NCBI RefSeq assembly: GCF_003852425.1
Contig: NZ_QAJN01000001.1
Coordinates: 571,987-635,986 of the forward strand
Direction: 5' to 3'
DNA from: Paucibacter sp. KBW04
Lineage (GTDB): Bacteria > Pseudomonadota > Gammaproteobacteria > Burkholderiales > Burkholderiaceae_C
Length of the DNA: 64,000 nucleotides
Positions 30,183 to 38,093 of the stretch are shown piece by piece. The notes beneath the pieces were generated by a model, which was not told the origin of the DNA, made no database searches, and was given only the letters and a program-made list of their open reading frames with translations. The translations under genes were made by a program, and so were the position numbers. Positions within the stretch are counted from its first letter, which is position 1, and each line of letters starts with the position of its first letter.

Positions 30183-33110
30183 ATGGCTACAGCCTCAAAG
30201 AAGACCAGCGCGACACCCAAGGCCGCGCCCAAGAAAGTTGCCGCAAAAAAAGCGGCCTCTGTGAAGAGCAGCAAGCCCGAGGCTGTGCTTGAAGCGCAGC
30301 CCGTCAAGCCTGCGGCAAAAGCTACGGTGAAGGCTGCGGTGAAGGCTGCGGCCAAGAAGGTCGCCGCCAAGGCAGAGCACAAGGCTCAACCCAAAGCGCC
30401 TGCGGCCAAAAAGGCCAAGGTCGAGAAGCCCGCTGCTGCCGTCGAGGTCAAGGCGACTCCCGCAAAGAAGGCGAAAGCGGCGGCCAAGCCCGTCGTTCAG
30501 CCTGCTGAAGTGATTCAGCCAGTGGCCGCAGCCAAGCCGGCCAAGGCAGCGTCCAAGGCAGCGCCCAAGGCTAAGGCTGCCGCCAAAGCAGAGGCAAAGC
30601 CCGAGGCCAAGCCAAAGAAGGCGGCGGCCAAAGCCGTGGCTGAACCTGCGCCCCAGCCTGTCGCGAAGTCCGCCGCGAAGCCGGTTGCGAAACCCGTGGC
30701 AAAGACTGCCGCGAAGACGTCGACAAAGAGCGCTGGCGCGGCCAAGAAAGCCCTGGAAGAAGCCTCCAAGCGCGCGTTGACGTCGAGCGAGCGCGTGGTG
30801 GAAGCAGCGCCCAAAGTTGCGCCCAAAGCTGCAGCGAAAGCCCTAGCCAAAGCCGAGCCTGCCAAGCCTGCAAAAAAGCCCAAGGTCAGCAAAGCCGTTG
30901 AAGCGGCACAGCCTGTTGTGCCGCCGCCGACTCAAGTCGAAGCGAAGCCTGCCAAGCCGACTCAAGCAAAGGTTAAGGCCTCGCCCGCGCCGAGCAAGCC
31001 GGCTAAGGCTGCAGCCCCTGCACCCGCCGCCGCTGTTCAGGCAAAGCCAGCCCCGGCCCCGGCGTCCGTGCTTGCGGCCGAACCGCCTCGTTTCCGTTTG
31101 CAAGCGCAGACTGCCGGCGCGGTGCTGGGCGAGTACCGGGTGAGCGAGATTGATGAAGCCGGTGCGAGCTGGCGCGTGCAGGTGCTGGGCGCCCAGGCCA
31201 TCGATTGCCGTTGCAACTGCGCGGCCTTTCCGCTCAGCGACCGTGGCAGCTGCGAGCACATCGCCTTCGCCCTGGCTCAGCTGCTGAGCCAGCCGAGTGC
31301 GGCCGAGGCCTTGCGCCGTGGCCCGCAGTTTGATTACAGCGAAGTCTTGCTGCGCTTTGGCGCTCGCCGCCAACTGCGCTGGCGCCAAGGCCATGGCTGC
31401 CCTTCGGTCGTGGCCGAGGCTGCCCAGGCCCTGACCGACGAGTCCGGCCGCTTGCGCGCCGAGGCGCCGGGTGCCCTGGCTCATCTGCTGCAAGTGGCGG
31501 CCGCGGCCGGCCATGAGCTGCGGGTAGAGGAGGGCGTGTGGCCGCTGCTGGCTCACAAGCGCGATGCCGGCCAGCGCGTGCTGCGTCTGGAGCAAAACTA
31601 TCCGCAAGGCCTGGAAACGCCGGCGCTGCGCAATCTGCTCAAGCTGCCCCTGCCCATGTTCCAGCTGGAGGCGGCCTTGTTCGCCGTCAGCGCCGGCCGC
31701 AGCCTGCTGGCCGATGATCTGGGCCTGGGTTTGTATGCCCAAGCCCTGGGTGCCAGCGAGCTCTTCATGCGCCATTTCGGCGTCGAGCGGGTCTTGCTGC
31801 TGTGCGCCGAGTCGGCCCAGAGTCGTTGGCTGGCCGAGGCTCAGACCTTGAGTGGGCGCGCGGCGCAGATGGTCTGGGGCGATGCGCAAGCTCGTGCCGA
31901 GCAACTGGCCGATGGCCAGGCGCAGATCAAGATCTGCGCCAGCTCGGCCCTTGCTCAGGACTTGAGCCAGCTGCAGTCTTTTGCGCCCGAGCTGATCATC
32001 GTGGACGAGGCCGGTCGTTTGGACGCGCAGGCCCTGGCTGCCTTGAAGGTCTTGGAAGCCGCTCGTCCCGAACAAGGCTTTTTGCTGCTGCTGAGCGGCC
32101 AGATCTTGAGCGGCCAGCCCAAGGTCTTGCTGCCCTTGGTGGAGTTGCTGGATCAGCAGCGCAGCGGCCCTTACGCGCGCTTCCTGAGCTATCACGCCAG
32201 GCGCGATGCCGCCGGTCAGATCCAGGGCTTTGTGGGCCTGGATGCCTTGGACCAAACCCTGGAGCGACTGATGTTCAGCCGCAGCAAGGCCGAGTTGAGC
32301 CCTGTGCTGCCGCCCGCCCTGGTGCAGCTGCGCAGCGTGAGCCTGAGCCAGACGCAGCAAACGCTGCAGGCGAGGGCGCTGGCTGATCTGCGCCGTGGGG
32401 TGCAGCGCTGGGAGCGCAGCGACTATGTGTCGGACGCCGAGCAGCTGGCCTTGGCCCGCGCCGTGCAAAGCCTGCGCCGCCTGGCCATCAGCCCGCAGCT
32501 GATGGCGGCAGCGAGCGATGCGCCAGGCGATGCGGCAGGCGAGGTGCAGGCCGATGCGCCCAAGCTGGCGGCGGTGGCGGCAGTGTCGCGCGAGCTGCTG
32601 GGCTCGGCCGTGCAACGCCTGGTGGTGTTCTGCCAGTGGGACGACGCGCTGAGCCTGTTGGCCGCCCGCCTGCAGTCCCAGGGCTTCAAGTTCATGCAGC
32701 TGAGTGCTAACCAAGGTCTGGCCGAACGCCAGGCGCTGGCTCGCCGTTGGCGCGAAGACGAGCGGGTGCAGCTGCTGCTGATCAGCGATGCCGCTGCCGC
32801 CGGCCTGCAGCTCATCAATGAAGGCTCGGAGGCCAACCTGGGCCTGATCAATCTGGAGCTGCCTTGGAGCGAAGAGCTGCTGGGTCGTCGCCTGTCCGCC
32901 TTATGTGAGGAGAGCACGCGTGGTCTGCCGCTGATTCAGCTGCAAGCCCAACAAGGCCTGGAGCAGGCCATGTTGCAGGCCATGGATGTTTTGCCCGAGC
33001 TGCCCAAGTCCTGCCTGGATGGTGATGCCAGCCTGCAACTGCTGCAGGGCGAGGACCTGAGCGCCTGGATGCGGGCCCTGGCCCTGCTGTGCAGCCTGCT
33101 GCCGAAGTAA
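30183..33110 (+). CDS. Lysine/alanine-rich protein with SWIM finger and degenerate SNF2 helicase core
   Basis: A 975-residue protein in three parts. Residues 1-305 are an Ala/Lys/Pro-rich, histone H1-like disordered tail. Residues about 340-362 form a SWIM zinc finger (DCRCNCAAFPLSDRGSCEHI: CxC...CxH). The rest follows the SNF2/SWI2 layout, but its ATPase motifs are broken. The Walker A region reads SLLADDLGLGLYAQAL (about 505-521), where active enzymes have GLGKT. Motif II reads IIVDEAGRLD (about 603-612) instead of DEAH/DEAQ. Motif III has lost TGTP, and motif VI has lost its Arg pair. The C-terminal RecA-like lobe (LVVFCQWDDALSLLAARLQSQ to about 930) is otherwise intact. Likely a DNA- or chromatin-binding protein without ATPase activity. 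It follows pabBC by 45 bases. Confidence 0.78.
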   Translation: MATASKKTSATPKAAPKKVAAKKAASVKSSKPEAVLEAQPVKPAAKATVKAAVKAAAKKVAAKAEHKAQPKAPAAKKAKVEKPAAAVEVKATPAKKAKAAAKPVVQPAEVIQPVAAAKPAKAASKAAPKAKAAAKAEAKPEAKPKKAAAKAVAEPAPQPVAKSAAKPVAKPVAKTAAKTSTKSAGAAKKALEEASKRALTSSERVVEAAPKVAPKAAAKALAKAEPAKPAKKPKVSKAVEAAQPVVPPPTQVEAKPAKPTQAKVKASPAPSKPAKAAAPAPAAAVQAKPAPAPASVLAAEPPRFRLQAQTAGAVLGEYRVSEIDEAGASWRVQVLGAQAIDCRCNCAAFPLSDRGSCEHIAFALAQLLSQPSAAEALRRGPQFDYSEVLLRFGARRQLRWRQGHGCPSVVAEAAQALTDESGRLRAEAPGALAHLLQVAAAAGHELRVEEGVWPLLAHKRDAGQRVLRLEQNYPQGLETPALRNLLKLPLPMFQLEAALFAVSAGRSLLADDLGLGLYAQALGASELFMRHFGVERVLLLCAESAQSRWLAEAQTLSGRAAQMVWGDAQARAEQLADGQAQIKICASSALAQDLSQLQSFAPELIIVDEAGRLDAQALAALKVLEAARPEQGFLLLLSGQILSGQPKVLLPLVELLDQQRSGPYARFLSYHARRDAAGQIQGFVGLDALDQTLERLMFSRSKAELSPVLPPALVQLRSVSLSQTQQTLQARALADLRRGVQRWERSDYVSDAEQLALARAVQSLRRLAISPQLMAAASDAPGDAAGEVQADAPKLAAVAAVSRELLGSAVQRLVVFCQWDDALSLLAARLQSQGFKFMQLSANQGLAERQALARRWREDERVQLLLISDAAAAGLQLINEGSEANLGLINLELPWSEELLGRRLSALCEESTRGLPLIQLQAQQGLEQAMLQAMDVLPELPKSCLDGDASLQLLQGEDLSAWMRALALLCSLLPK

Positions 33111-33702
33111 TCACAGAGGCCGTCCCAAACGCTTTGAGCCTGGGTGCAAGACCGTCAGTCTGTGATGAGAATCACGCCCTGGCGGCCTGCTTGCATTTCG
33201 GCGCAAAGAAAAAGCTTTCCGTGAAAACCCTAGTGTGCTATAGTCATGGTCTTGCTTGGAGTGCAGTGTTCGTTTTCTAAACAGCTGTTGCTCTTGCATT
33301 TCGTACGTCTCCTCTGACCTCTGTTCAGGCCGCTGCCCAAGCGCTTCAAATTTGAAGCTTTGCGCGCAGTGACAAGATGAACGCACGGTGCTTGGTACCT
33401 GATCCATTCGGGCTGCATCCGTCGTGACTCTGACCACCCACTTCGGGTGATGCGCTGAACGCCCCTCGGGTTCGGTCGGCGGCGATGCCGTCGCTTTGAC
33501 TGTTCCCCCGGCGCCGCCCCAGGCACCCTCGGCAAACACTTGCCGACTTACCAAGACCTGGCGCACGACGCGAGCTTTCTCCCAGCGACCTTACTGGCTT
33601 GACGCGCTTTTCTTTGCTAGCGCGGTCAAGCGTGTGCGTTCGTCTGCATCTGCGCTTCTTTTGAGGCACGGCAGGCGGGGCACAGCTTTGTTGAAAGAAG
33701 AT
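33111..33702 (+). promoter_or_regulatory. Long 5' leader and promoter of the DEAD-box helicase gene
   Basis: A 592-base interval without a credible gene. An extended -10 promoter, TGCTATAGT (33236-33244), would start transcription near 33250 and give a leader of about 450 nt before the helicase ATG at 33703. Long structured leaders are known for cold-induced DEAD-box helicase genes (for example E. coli csdA/deaD). The in-frame extension upstream of the ATG encodes no conserved sequence. A clear ribosome-binding site (GAAAGAAG) sits just before the ATG. Confidence 0.5.
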
Positions 33703-35403
33703 ATGACTTTTGAAAATCTAGGCCTGCACGAATCCATCCTGCGTGCCGTTAAAGATTCCGGTTACGAAACCGCCACCGAAGTTCAAACCCTGGCCATCCC
33801 TGCCGGCATCGCTGGCAAGGACTTGATGGTTTCCGCCCGTACCGGCAGTGGCAAGACCGCCGCCTTCATCTTGCCCGCGCTGAGCAAGATTCTGGCCGGC
33901 CGTGCGACCCAGCAAGAGCGTGTCCGTGGCAAGAACTACGGCCCCAAGGTGCTGGTGCTGTGCCCCACCCGTGAGTTGGCCATGCAAGTGGCCAAGGCCG
34001 CTCAGACCTACGGCCGCCATGTGCCCGGCCTGAAGATCGCCACCGTCCTGGGCGGCATGCCTTACGCCCTGCAGATCCGCCAACTGAGCGGCCCGCTGGA
34101 CATTCTGATCGCTACCCCTGGCCGTCTGCTGGACCACCTGCAATCGGGCAAGTGCGTGCTGGATAACGTCGAAATTCTGGTGTTGGACGAAGCCGACCGC
34201 ATGCTGGACATGGGCTTCATCGACGACATCAAGTTCGTTGCCGATCGCATCCCCGCCGAGCGTCAAACCGTGATGTTCAGCGCCACCTTCGCCGGCCATG
34301 TGGGCCGCCTGGCCAATGACTTGATGCGCGATCCCCAGCGTATCGACGTGGCTTCGCACACCGACACCCACGAGAACATCACCCAGCGTCTGCACTGGGC
34401 TGATAACAACAACCACAAGGATCAGTTGTTGGAGCATCTGCTGGCCGACAAGGATCTGGACCAAGCCGTCGTCTTCACCAGCACCCAGCGTGACGCTGAC
34501 TGGCTGGCCGAGCGCCTGCAAGAGCTGGGCCACGCCGTGGCGCCTCTGCACGGTGGCATGCCGCAAGGCCGTCGCAACCGCGTCTTGCAAGCCCTGCGTC
34601 GCCATGAAGTGCGCGTGCTGGTGGCGACCGATGTGGCCGCTCGCGGTATCGACGTGCCCACCATCACCCACGTGATCAACTACGGCCTGCCCATGAAGGC
34701 TGAGGACTATGTGCACCGCATCGGTCGTACCGGCCGCGCCGGTCGCGAAGGCCTGGCCGTGACCCTGGCCACGCGTGATGATGTGTCCATGATCCGCCGC
34801 ATCCAGCAGTTCACCACCCAGACCATTCCTTCGGCTCAGATCGAAGGTCTGGAGCCTAAGACGCAAGAACCCCGCATCTTCCCGCCTCGGCCCGCTGGCG
34901 CCGGTGGTTTTGAAGACCGTGGTGCCCGTCCAGGCTGGGGCGCCAAGCCCGGCTTCGGTGGCGGCAACAAGTTCGGTGGCAATAAGTTTGGCGGCAAGCC
35001 CTCCTTCCATCGCGACGGCGGCAAGCCTTTCGTTCGTGAAGGTGGCCGTCCCGAAGGTTTCGCCCCCCGTGGCGACTTCCGTCAGGATGCCCGTCCCTCC
35101 TTCGACCGCGCATCGTCCTTCGACCGTGGCAATGACCGTCCTGCCTTCGGCAACGATCGTCCTTCCTTCGGCAATGACCGCCCCTCTTTCGACCGGGGTG
35201 GCGACAACCGTGGTTTCGCACCGCGTGGCGACAAGCCCGCGTTTGCCCCCCGTGGTGACCGTCCTGCCTTCGGCGACAAGCCGGCCTTCGCTGGCAAGCC
35301 CAGCTTCGGTGGCGATCGTCGCCCGGGTGGTTTCGACTCCCGCGGCCCCAAGCGCGCCGGCCCCGCCGGTGGCGCGCCGCGTCGCAGCGGTTTCGGCCGC
35401 TAA
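33703..35403 (+). CDS. DEAD-box ATP-dependent RNA helicase with Arg/Gly/Phe-rich tail
   Basis: A 566-residue RhlE/CsdA-like helicase. It starts MTFENLGLHESILRAVKDSG (Q motif with F and Q), then motif I SARTGSGKTAAF, Ia PTRELAMQV, Ib ATPGRLLD, II VLDEADRMLD, III FSATFAG, and VI HRIGRTGRAGREG. From about residue 390 the protein becomes a disordered tail rich in Gly, Arg, Phe, Asp and Pro, with three exact-phase GNDRP(A/S)F repeats. Such tails bind RNA and can drive condensation. The family unwinds structured RNA in ribosome assembly and decay, often under cold stress; the adjacent cold-shock-domain gene fits this. Two terminators follow. Confidence 0.93.
   Translation: MTFENLGLHESILRAVKDSGYETATEVQTLAIPAGIAGKDLMVSARTGSGKTAAFILPALSKILAGRATQQERVRGKNYGPKVLVLCPTRELAMQVAKAAQTYGRHVPGLKIATVLGGMPYALQIRQLSGPLDILIATPGRLLDHLQSGKCVLDNVEILVLDEADRMLDMGFIDDIKFVADRIPAERQTVMFSATFAGHVGRLANDLMRDPQRIDVASHTDTHENITQRLHWADNNNHKDQLLEHLLADKDLDQAVVFTSTQRDADWLAERLQELGHAVAPLHGGMPQGRRNRVLQALRRHEVRVLVATDVAARGIDVPTITHVINYGLPMKAEDYVHRIGRTGRAGREGLAVTLATRDDVSMIRRIQQFTTQTIPSAQIEGLEPKTQEPRIFPPRPAGAGGFEDRGARPGWGAKPGFGGGNKFGGNKFGGKPSFHRDGGKPFVREGGRPEGFAPRGDFRQDARPSFDRASSFDRGNDRPAFGNDRPSFGNDRPSFDRGGDNRGFAPRGDKPAFAPRGDRPAFGDKPAFAGKPSFGGDRRPGGFDSRGPKRAGPAGGAPRRSGFGR
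35128..35190 (+). repeat. Three tandem 21-bp repeats inside the helicase tail
   Basis: Consecutive in-frame units at 35128-35148, 35149-35169 and 35170-35190 each encode GNDRPAF or GNDRPSF. The copies differ at a few third positions. They extend the RNA-binding-like low-complexity tail without breaking the frame. Confidence 0.75.
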
Positions 35404-35455
35404 AGCCAAAGGCAGGCTTGGCGCTTGCTAAGATCTGAGCCAAGCAATGCCCATC

Positions 35456-35485
35456 AAAGGCCCGCTGCAAAGCGGGCCTTTTTCG
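35456..35485 (+). terminator. First of two tandem terminators after the helicase gene
   Basis: AAGGCCCGCT pairs with AGCGGGCCTT across a GCAA tetraloop, followed by TTT. It lies 53 bases after the helicase stop. Confidence 0.88.
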
Positions 35486-35492
35486 TTTGGGC

Positions 35493-35517
35493 GCCCGCAG
35501 TGAAGCGGGCTTTTTTC
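35493..35517 (+). terminator. Second tandem terminator after the helicase gene
   Basis: GCCCGC (35493-35498) pairs with GCGGGC (35505-35510) and is followed by six T. Placed right after the first hairpin, it makes a double stop ahead of the cold-shock-DUF1294 gene. Confidence 0.82.
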
Positions 35518-35551
35518 GTTGTGGGCGCCCCGAGCAAAGAAGCAGGTTTTG

Positions 35552-36172
35552 ATGGCAAGAGAACAAGGTCAGCTCAGTCAGTGGGACGACACCAAGGGCT
35601 ACGGCTTCATCAGCCCTCAAAAAGGCGGTAGCCGCGTGTTTGTGCACATCAAGGCCTTTGCCCTGCAGGCCGAGCGGCCCAGGCTGGGCCAGAGCCTGAG
35701 CTATGAAATGGCGCAGGACGCGCAAGGCAAATGGCGGGCGATCAATGTCAAGCCCTTGAAGCCTGTCGCGCAATCTCGGCCCGCCGCAGCTGGCGCCGAT
35801 CGCGCCGCCGCCAGCGCCCGCAGCCTTTGGCTGGTGCCCTTGTTTGCTGCTTTCTATTTGATTTGCCACCTGGCCTGGGATCTGAAACCTGCCGTCTGGG
35901 GCCTGTACATGGCCCTGAGCCTGGCCAGCTTCATCGTCTATGCGGGCGACAAGCGGGCCGCCCGGCGCGGCGACTGGCGGGTCTCGGAAAATACTTTGCA
36001 TCTGCTGGCCTTGGCCGGTGGCTGGCCGGGCGCCTTGCTGGCCCAGCAGCTGCTGCGGCACAAGTCCAGCAAGACTTCGTTCCGGCGCTGGTTCTGGGCC
36101 AGCGTCGTGGGCAATGTGCTGCTCTTCCTGCTGATCTGCTCGCCCTGGCTCAAGCCGCTCTTGCGCCTTTAA
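35552..36172 (+). CDS. Cold-shock domain fused to DUF1294 membrane protein
   Basis: A 206-residue protein. Residues 1-68 form a CspA-like OB fold with the RNA-binding RNP1-type motif KGYGFISPQKGG and RVFVHIKAF. After a linker of about 20 residues come three to four transmembrane helices of DUF1294, containing FIVYAGDKRAARRGDWRVSE, LLALAGGWPGALLAQQLLRHK and SFRRWFW. This fusion is known in proteobacteria; it would tether a nucleic-acid-binding domain to the inner membrane. Function not established. The ATG at 35552 gives the usual CSD start. It directly follows the DEAD-box helicase gene, suggesting a shared theme of RNA handling or cold response. Confidence 0.88.
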   Translation: MAREQGQLSQWDDTKGYGFISPQKGGSRVFVHIKAFALQAERPRLGQSLSYEMAQDAQGKWRAINVKPLKPVAQSRPAAAGADRAAASARSLWLVPLFAAFYLICHLAWDLKPAVWGLYMALSLASFIVYAGDKRAARRGDWRVSENTLHLLALAGGWPGALLAQQLLRHKSSKTSFRRWFWASVVGNVLLFLLICSPWLKPLLRL

Positions 36173-36241
36173 CCGACTTGACAGCGCCGCCCGGCCTGGA
36201 CCAAGCTCAAGCCCAAACAAGGACAGAGGGACTGAAGCGTT

Positions 36242-36625
36242 ATGGAGTACAACTTCGATTCGCAGATGAGCCAGATCCACGCCCTGATGGGCTGGTTCAG
36301 CTTGGGCCTGTTTCTGGCGCGCGGCTTGGCTTTCCAGTTTCAGCAGGCTTGGCCCATGGATGCCCGGGTGCGGGTGCTAGTTTTTGGCAATGATTTGTTG
36401 ATGACCGTCACCGGTCTGAGCCTGTGGGCACTGCGCCATCACAACCCCTTGTATGACGGCTGGCTGGCGGGCAAGTTGATCGCGCTGCTGGCCTACACGC
36501 TTTGCGCGCACTGGGCCATGGGGCGGGGTGAGTTCCGCAGCCTGGGCTATGTGCTGTCCCTGATGTTTCTGGCCTACATGATTGGCGCGTCGGTCACCCG
36601 AAGTGCGGCCTTGGGCTTGTTCTAG
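36242..36625 (+). CDS. SirB-like small integral membrane protein
   Basis: A 127-residue protein with four predicted transmembrane helices (about 10-32, 43-62, 74-91, 97-119). The pattern IHALMGWFSLGLFLARG, RVLVFGNDLLMTVTGLSLW and GWLAGKLIALLAYTLCAHWAM resembles the SirB2 family, named from a Salmonella gene linked to invasion gene expression but without a defined biochemical role. It lies 69 bases after the cold-shock-DUF1294 gene and 31 bases ahead of the condensin-like operon, so it may be on either transcript. Confidence 0.75.
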   Translation: MEYNFDSQMSQIHALMGWFSLGLFLARGLAFQFQQAWPMDARVRVLVFGNDLLMTVTGLSLWALRHHNPLYDGWLAGKLIALLAYTLCAHWAMGRGEFRSLGYVLSLMFLAYMIGASVTRSAALGLF

Positions 36626-36656
36626 GTGCGACGCTGCGGGCAGAGATAATGCCCCC

Positions 36657-38093
36657 ATGACAGAACAAGAGCTAGGTGCAGACTCGCTGGAGTCCGAGCT
36701 GCGCTTTGAAGACTATTTCCGCGAAGGATCCGCCCCCACCGAGGCCTTGCTGTGGTGGCAGTTGGAGCGCAACGAGGCCTTGCTGAACGCCATGCGGGCT
36801 CTGTGCCACGGGCCGGCGGCCCTGGTGCGCCTGCGGGTCTGGATCTTTATGGAAGTGATGGCCATGCCGGCCTCGCGCATCAGCCGCGAGACCCTGAACC
36901 AGCATTTCCACATCCTGCGCGACGAGGCCCTGGAACTGGTGCTCAAGCGCCTGCGCGAGGCCGAGCTGCTGGCCTGGGACGGCTCCAACCAGCAATACGG
37001 CGTCACGCCCCTGGCCCAACAGCTGCTGGGCGTCTTGCAGCCCCTGGTGACCAGCACGGTGCAGGATGCCGACCTGAGCGCCTTGCTGGCCAATGTGGCC
37101 GGCGCCCATCAGCTGGGCACCCTGGACCCGGCCCAGCTGCAACATCTGCAAGCCCAGCTCTCGCGCCTGTACGACGAGTTTGCCGATGCAATCGCCAGCG
37201 GCTCGGAGTTTCACTTGCGCCGTGCCCGCCAGCGTTTTGGCCGCGCCCTGAGCCTGGTGGAAAAAGCCAGCGAGGCCCTGTCGGCCATCATGGTGCAGGC
37301 CCAGGAGCAGGGCAATGCCAAGCTGGAGCGCCTGGCCCGCGAGCTTGGCCTGGCCCAGGCTCGTTTGCTGGCCATGGCCAGCCAGTTCAACCGCGCCCTG
37401 CAGCAGGCCGATCGCCAGCGCGTCACCCTGGGCTCGACAGGCATCACCACCACCGATGTGCGGCGCTGGCTGCAGAACGTGCCGTTCTTGGAGAACCTCA
37501 GCCTGGGCGCTTTGTCCCGACCCATTCATCCGATTTTTGTGGCCCAGCATGAGTTGCTGGACACCACCGAGGCCGAGTTCGAGCGTGACCGTCCGGCGCC
37601 CAAGGAAGCCGAGGCCCTGCCTTCCGCCAAGGCCGCCGCACCGGGCGAGCTGGCCGTCATGAGCTTGCCGCCCGAGATGGGGCTGATGCAGGCCTTGCTG
37701 GCCCGCTGGACCGAGGCCGGCGAGATCGAGCAAGACCTGGCACCCGCCGTGTTGGGCGGCAGCTATGCCCGCGCCTCTTACCGCGCCCAGCTGCTGCCTC
37801 TGCTGGGCGACGCCCAAGCTCAACATTTGAGCGGGGCCACCGGCGATATGGCCCGCCAGCCCTGGCGGGTGCAGTGGTCGGCCGAGCAGGGCGAGGTCGA
37901 TGATGAACACATCGCCTGGATGAGCAAGGGCGTTTTGCGCAGCACCGATGCGCCGCCCAGGGAGCCTGAGGGCGATCCCTTCTCAGCCGAGGTGAGGATG
38001 TCGGAGCCCGACGAAGCACCCAAGCCCGAACGAGTCAAGAAAACAAGAACGCCCAAGCCCAAAGAAGTCGAAGCTAAGGAAGTCAAAGAATGA
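36657..38093 (+). CDS. Kleisin-like subunit of a condensin-type complex (MukF/MksF/JetA-like)
   Basis: A 478-residue, mainly helical protein. The N-terminal 110 residues look like a winged-helix domain (SRISRETLNQHFHILRDEAL, then LREAELLAWDGSNQQYGVT). A long helical middle follows (about 130-290, with heptad-like SEALSAIMVQAQEQGNAKLE), then a possible second winged helix (about 335-400), and a charged Lys/Glu tail. Length, domain layout and gene order before a KITE-like and an SMC-like gene match MksF/JetA kleisins. No direct motif proves this, so the call rests mostly on context. Its stop overlaps the next start by 4 bases (ATGA). Confidence 0.65.
   Translation: MTEQELGADSLESELRFEDYFREGSAPTEALLWWQLERNEALLNAMRALCHGPAALVRLRVWIFMEVMAMPASRISRETLNQHFHILRDEALELVLKRLREAELLAWDGSNQQYGVTPLAQQLLGVLQPLVTSTVQDADLSALLANVAGAHQLGTLDPAQLQHLQAQLSRLYDEFADAIASGSEFHLRRARQRFGRALSLVEKASEALSAIMVQAQEQGNAKLERLARELGLAQARLLAMASQFNRALQQADRQRVTLGSTGITTTDVRRWLQNVPFLENLSLGALSRPIHPIFVAQHELLDTTEAEFERDRPAPKEAEALPSAKAAAPGELAVMSLPPEMGLMQALLARWTEAGEIEQDLAPAVLGGSYARASYRAQLLPLLGDAQAQHLSGATGDMARQPWRVQWSAEQGEVDDEHIAWMSKGVLRSTDAPPREPEGDPFSAEVRMSEPDEAPKPERVKKTRTPKPKEVEAKEVKE

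Noticed and set aside
30183-31097. CRISPR or satellite-type DNA repeat
   Set aside because: The repetitive look comes from Ala/Lys/Pro codons of a coding region; units vary in length and sequence and are in frame.
30843-32714. A 623-codon open frame antisense to the SNF2-like gene
   Set aside because: Composition is His/Gln/Arg/Leu low complexity with no domain, whereas the sense strand shows SWIM and SNF2 features in order.
33496-33702. N-terminal extension of the DEAD-box helicase
   Set aside because: The open frame continues upstream, but the residues are not helicase-like and the ATG at 33703 has a good ribosome-binding site and the family N-terminus.
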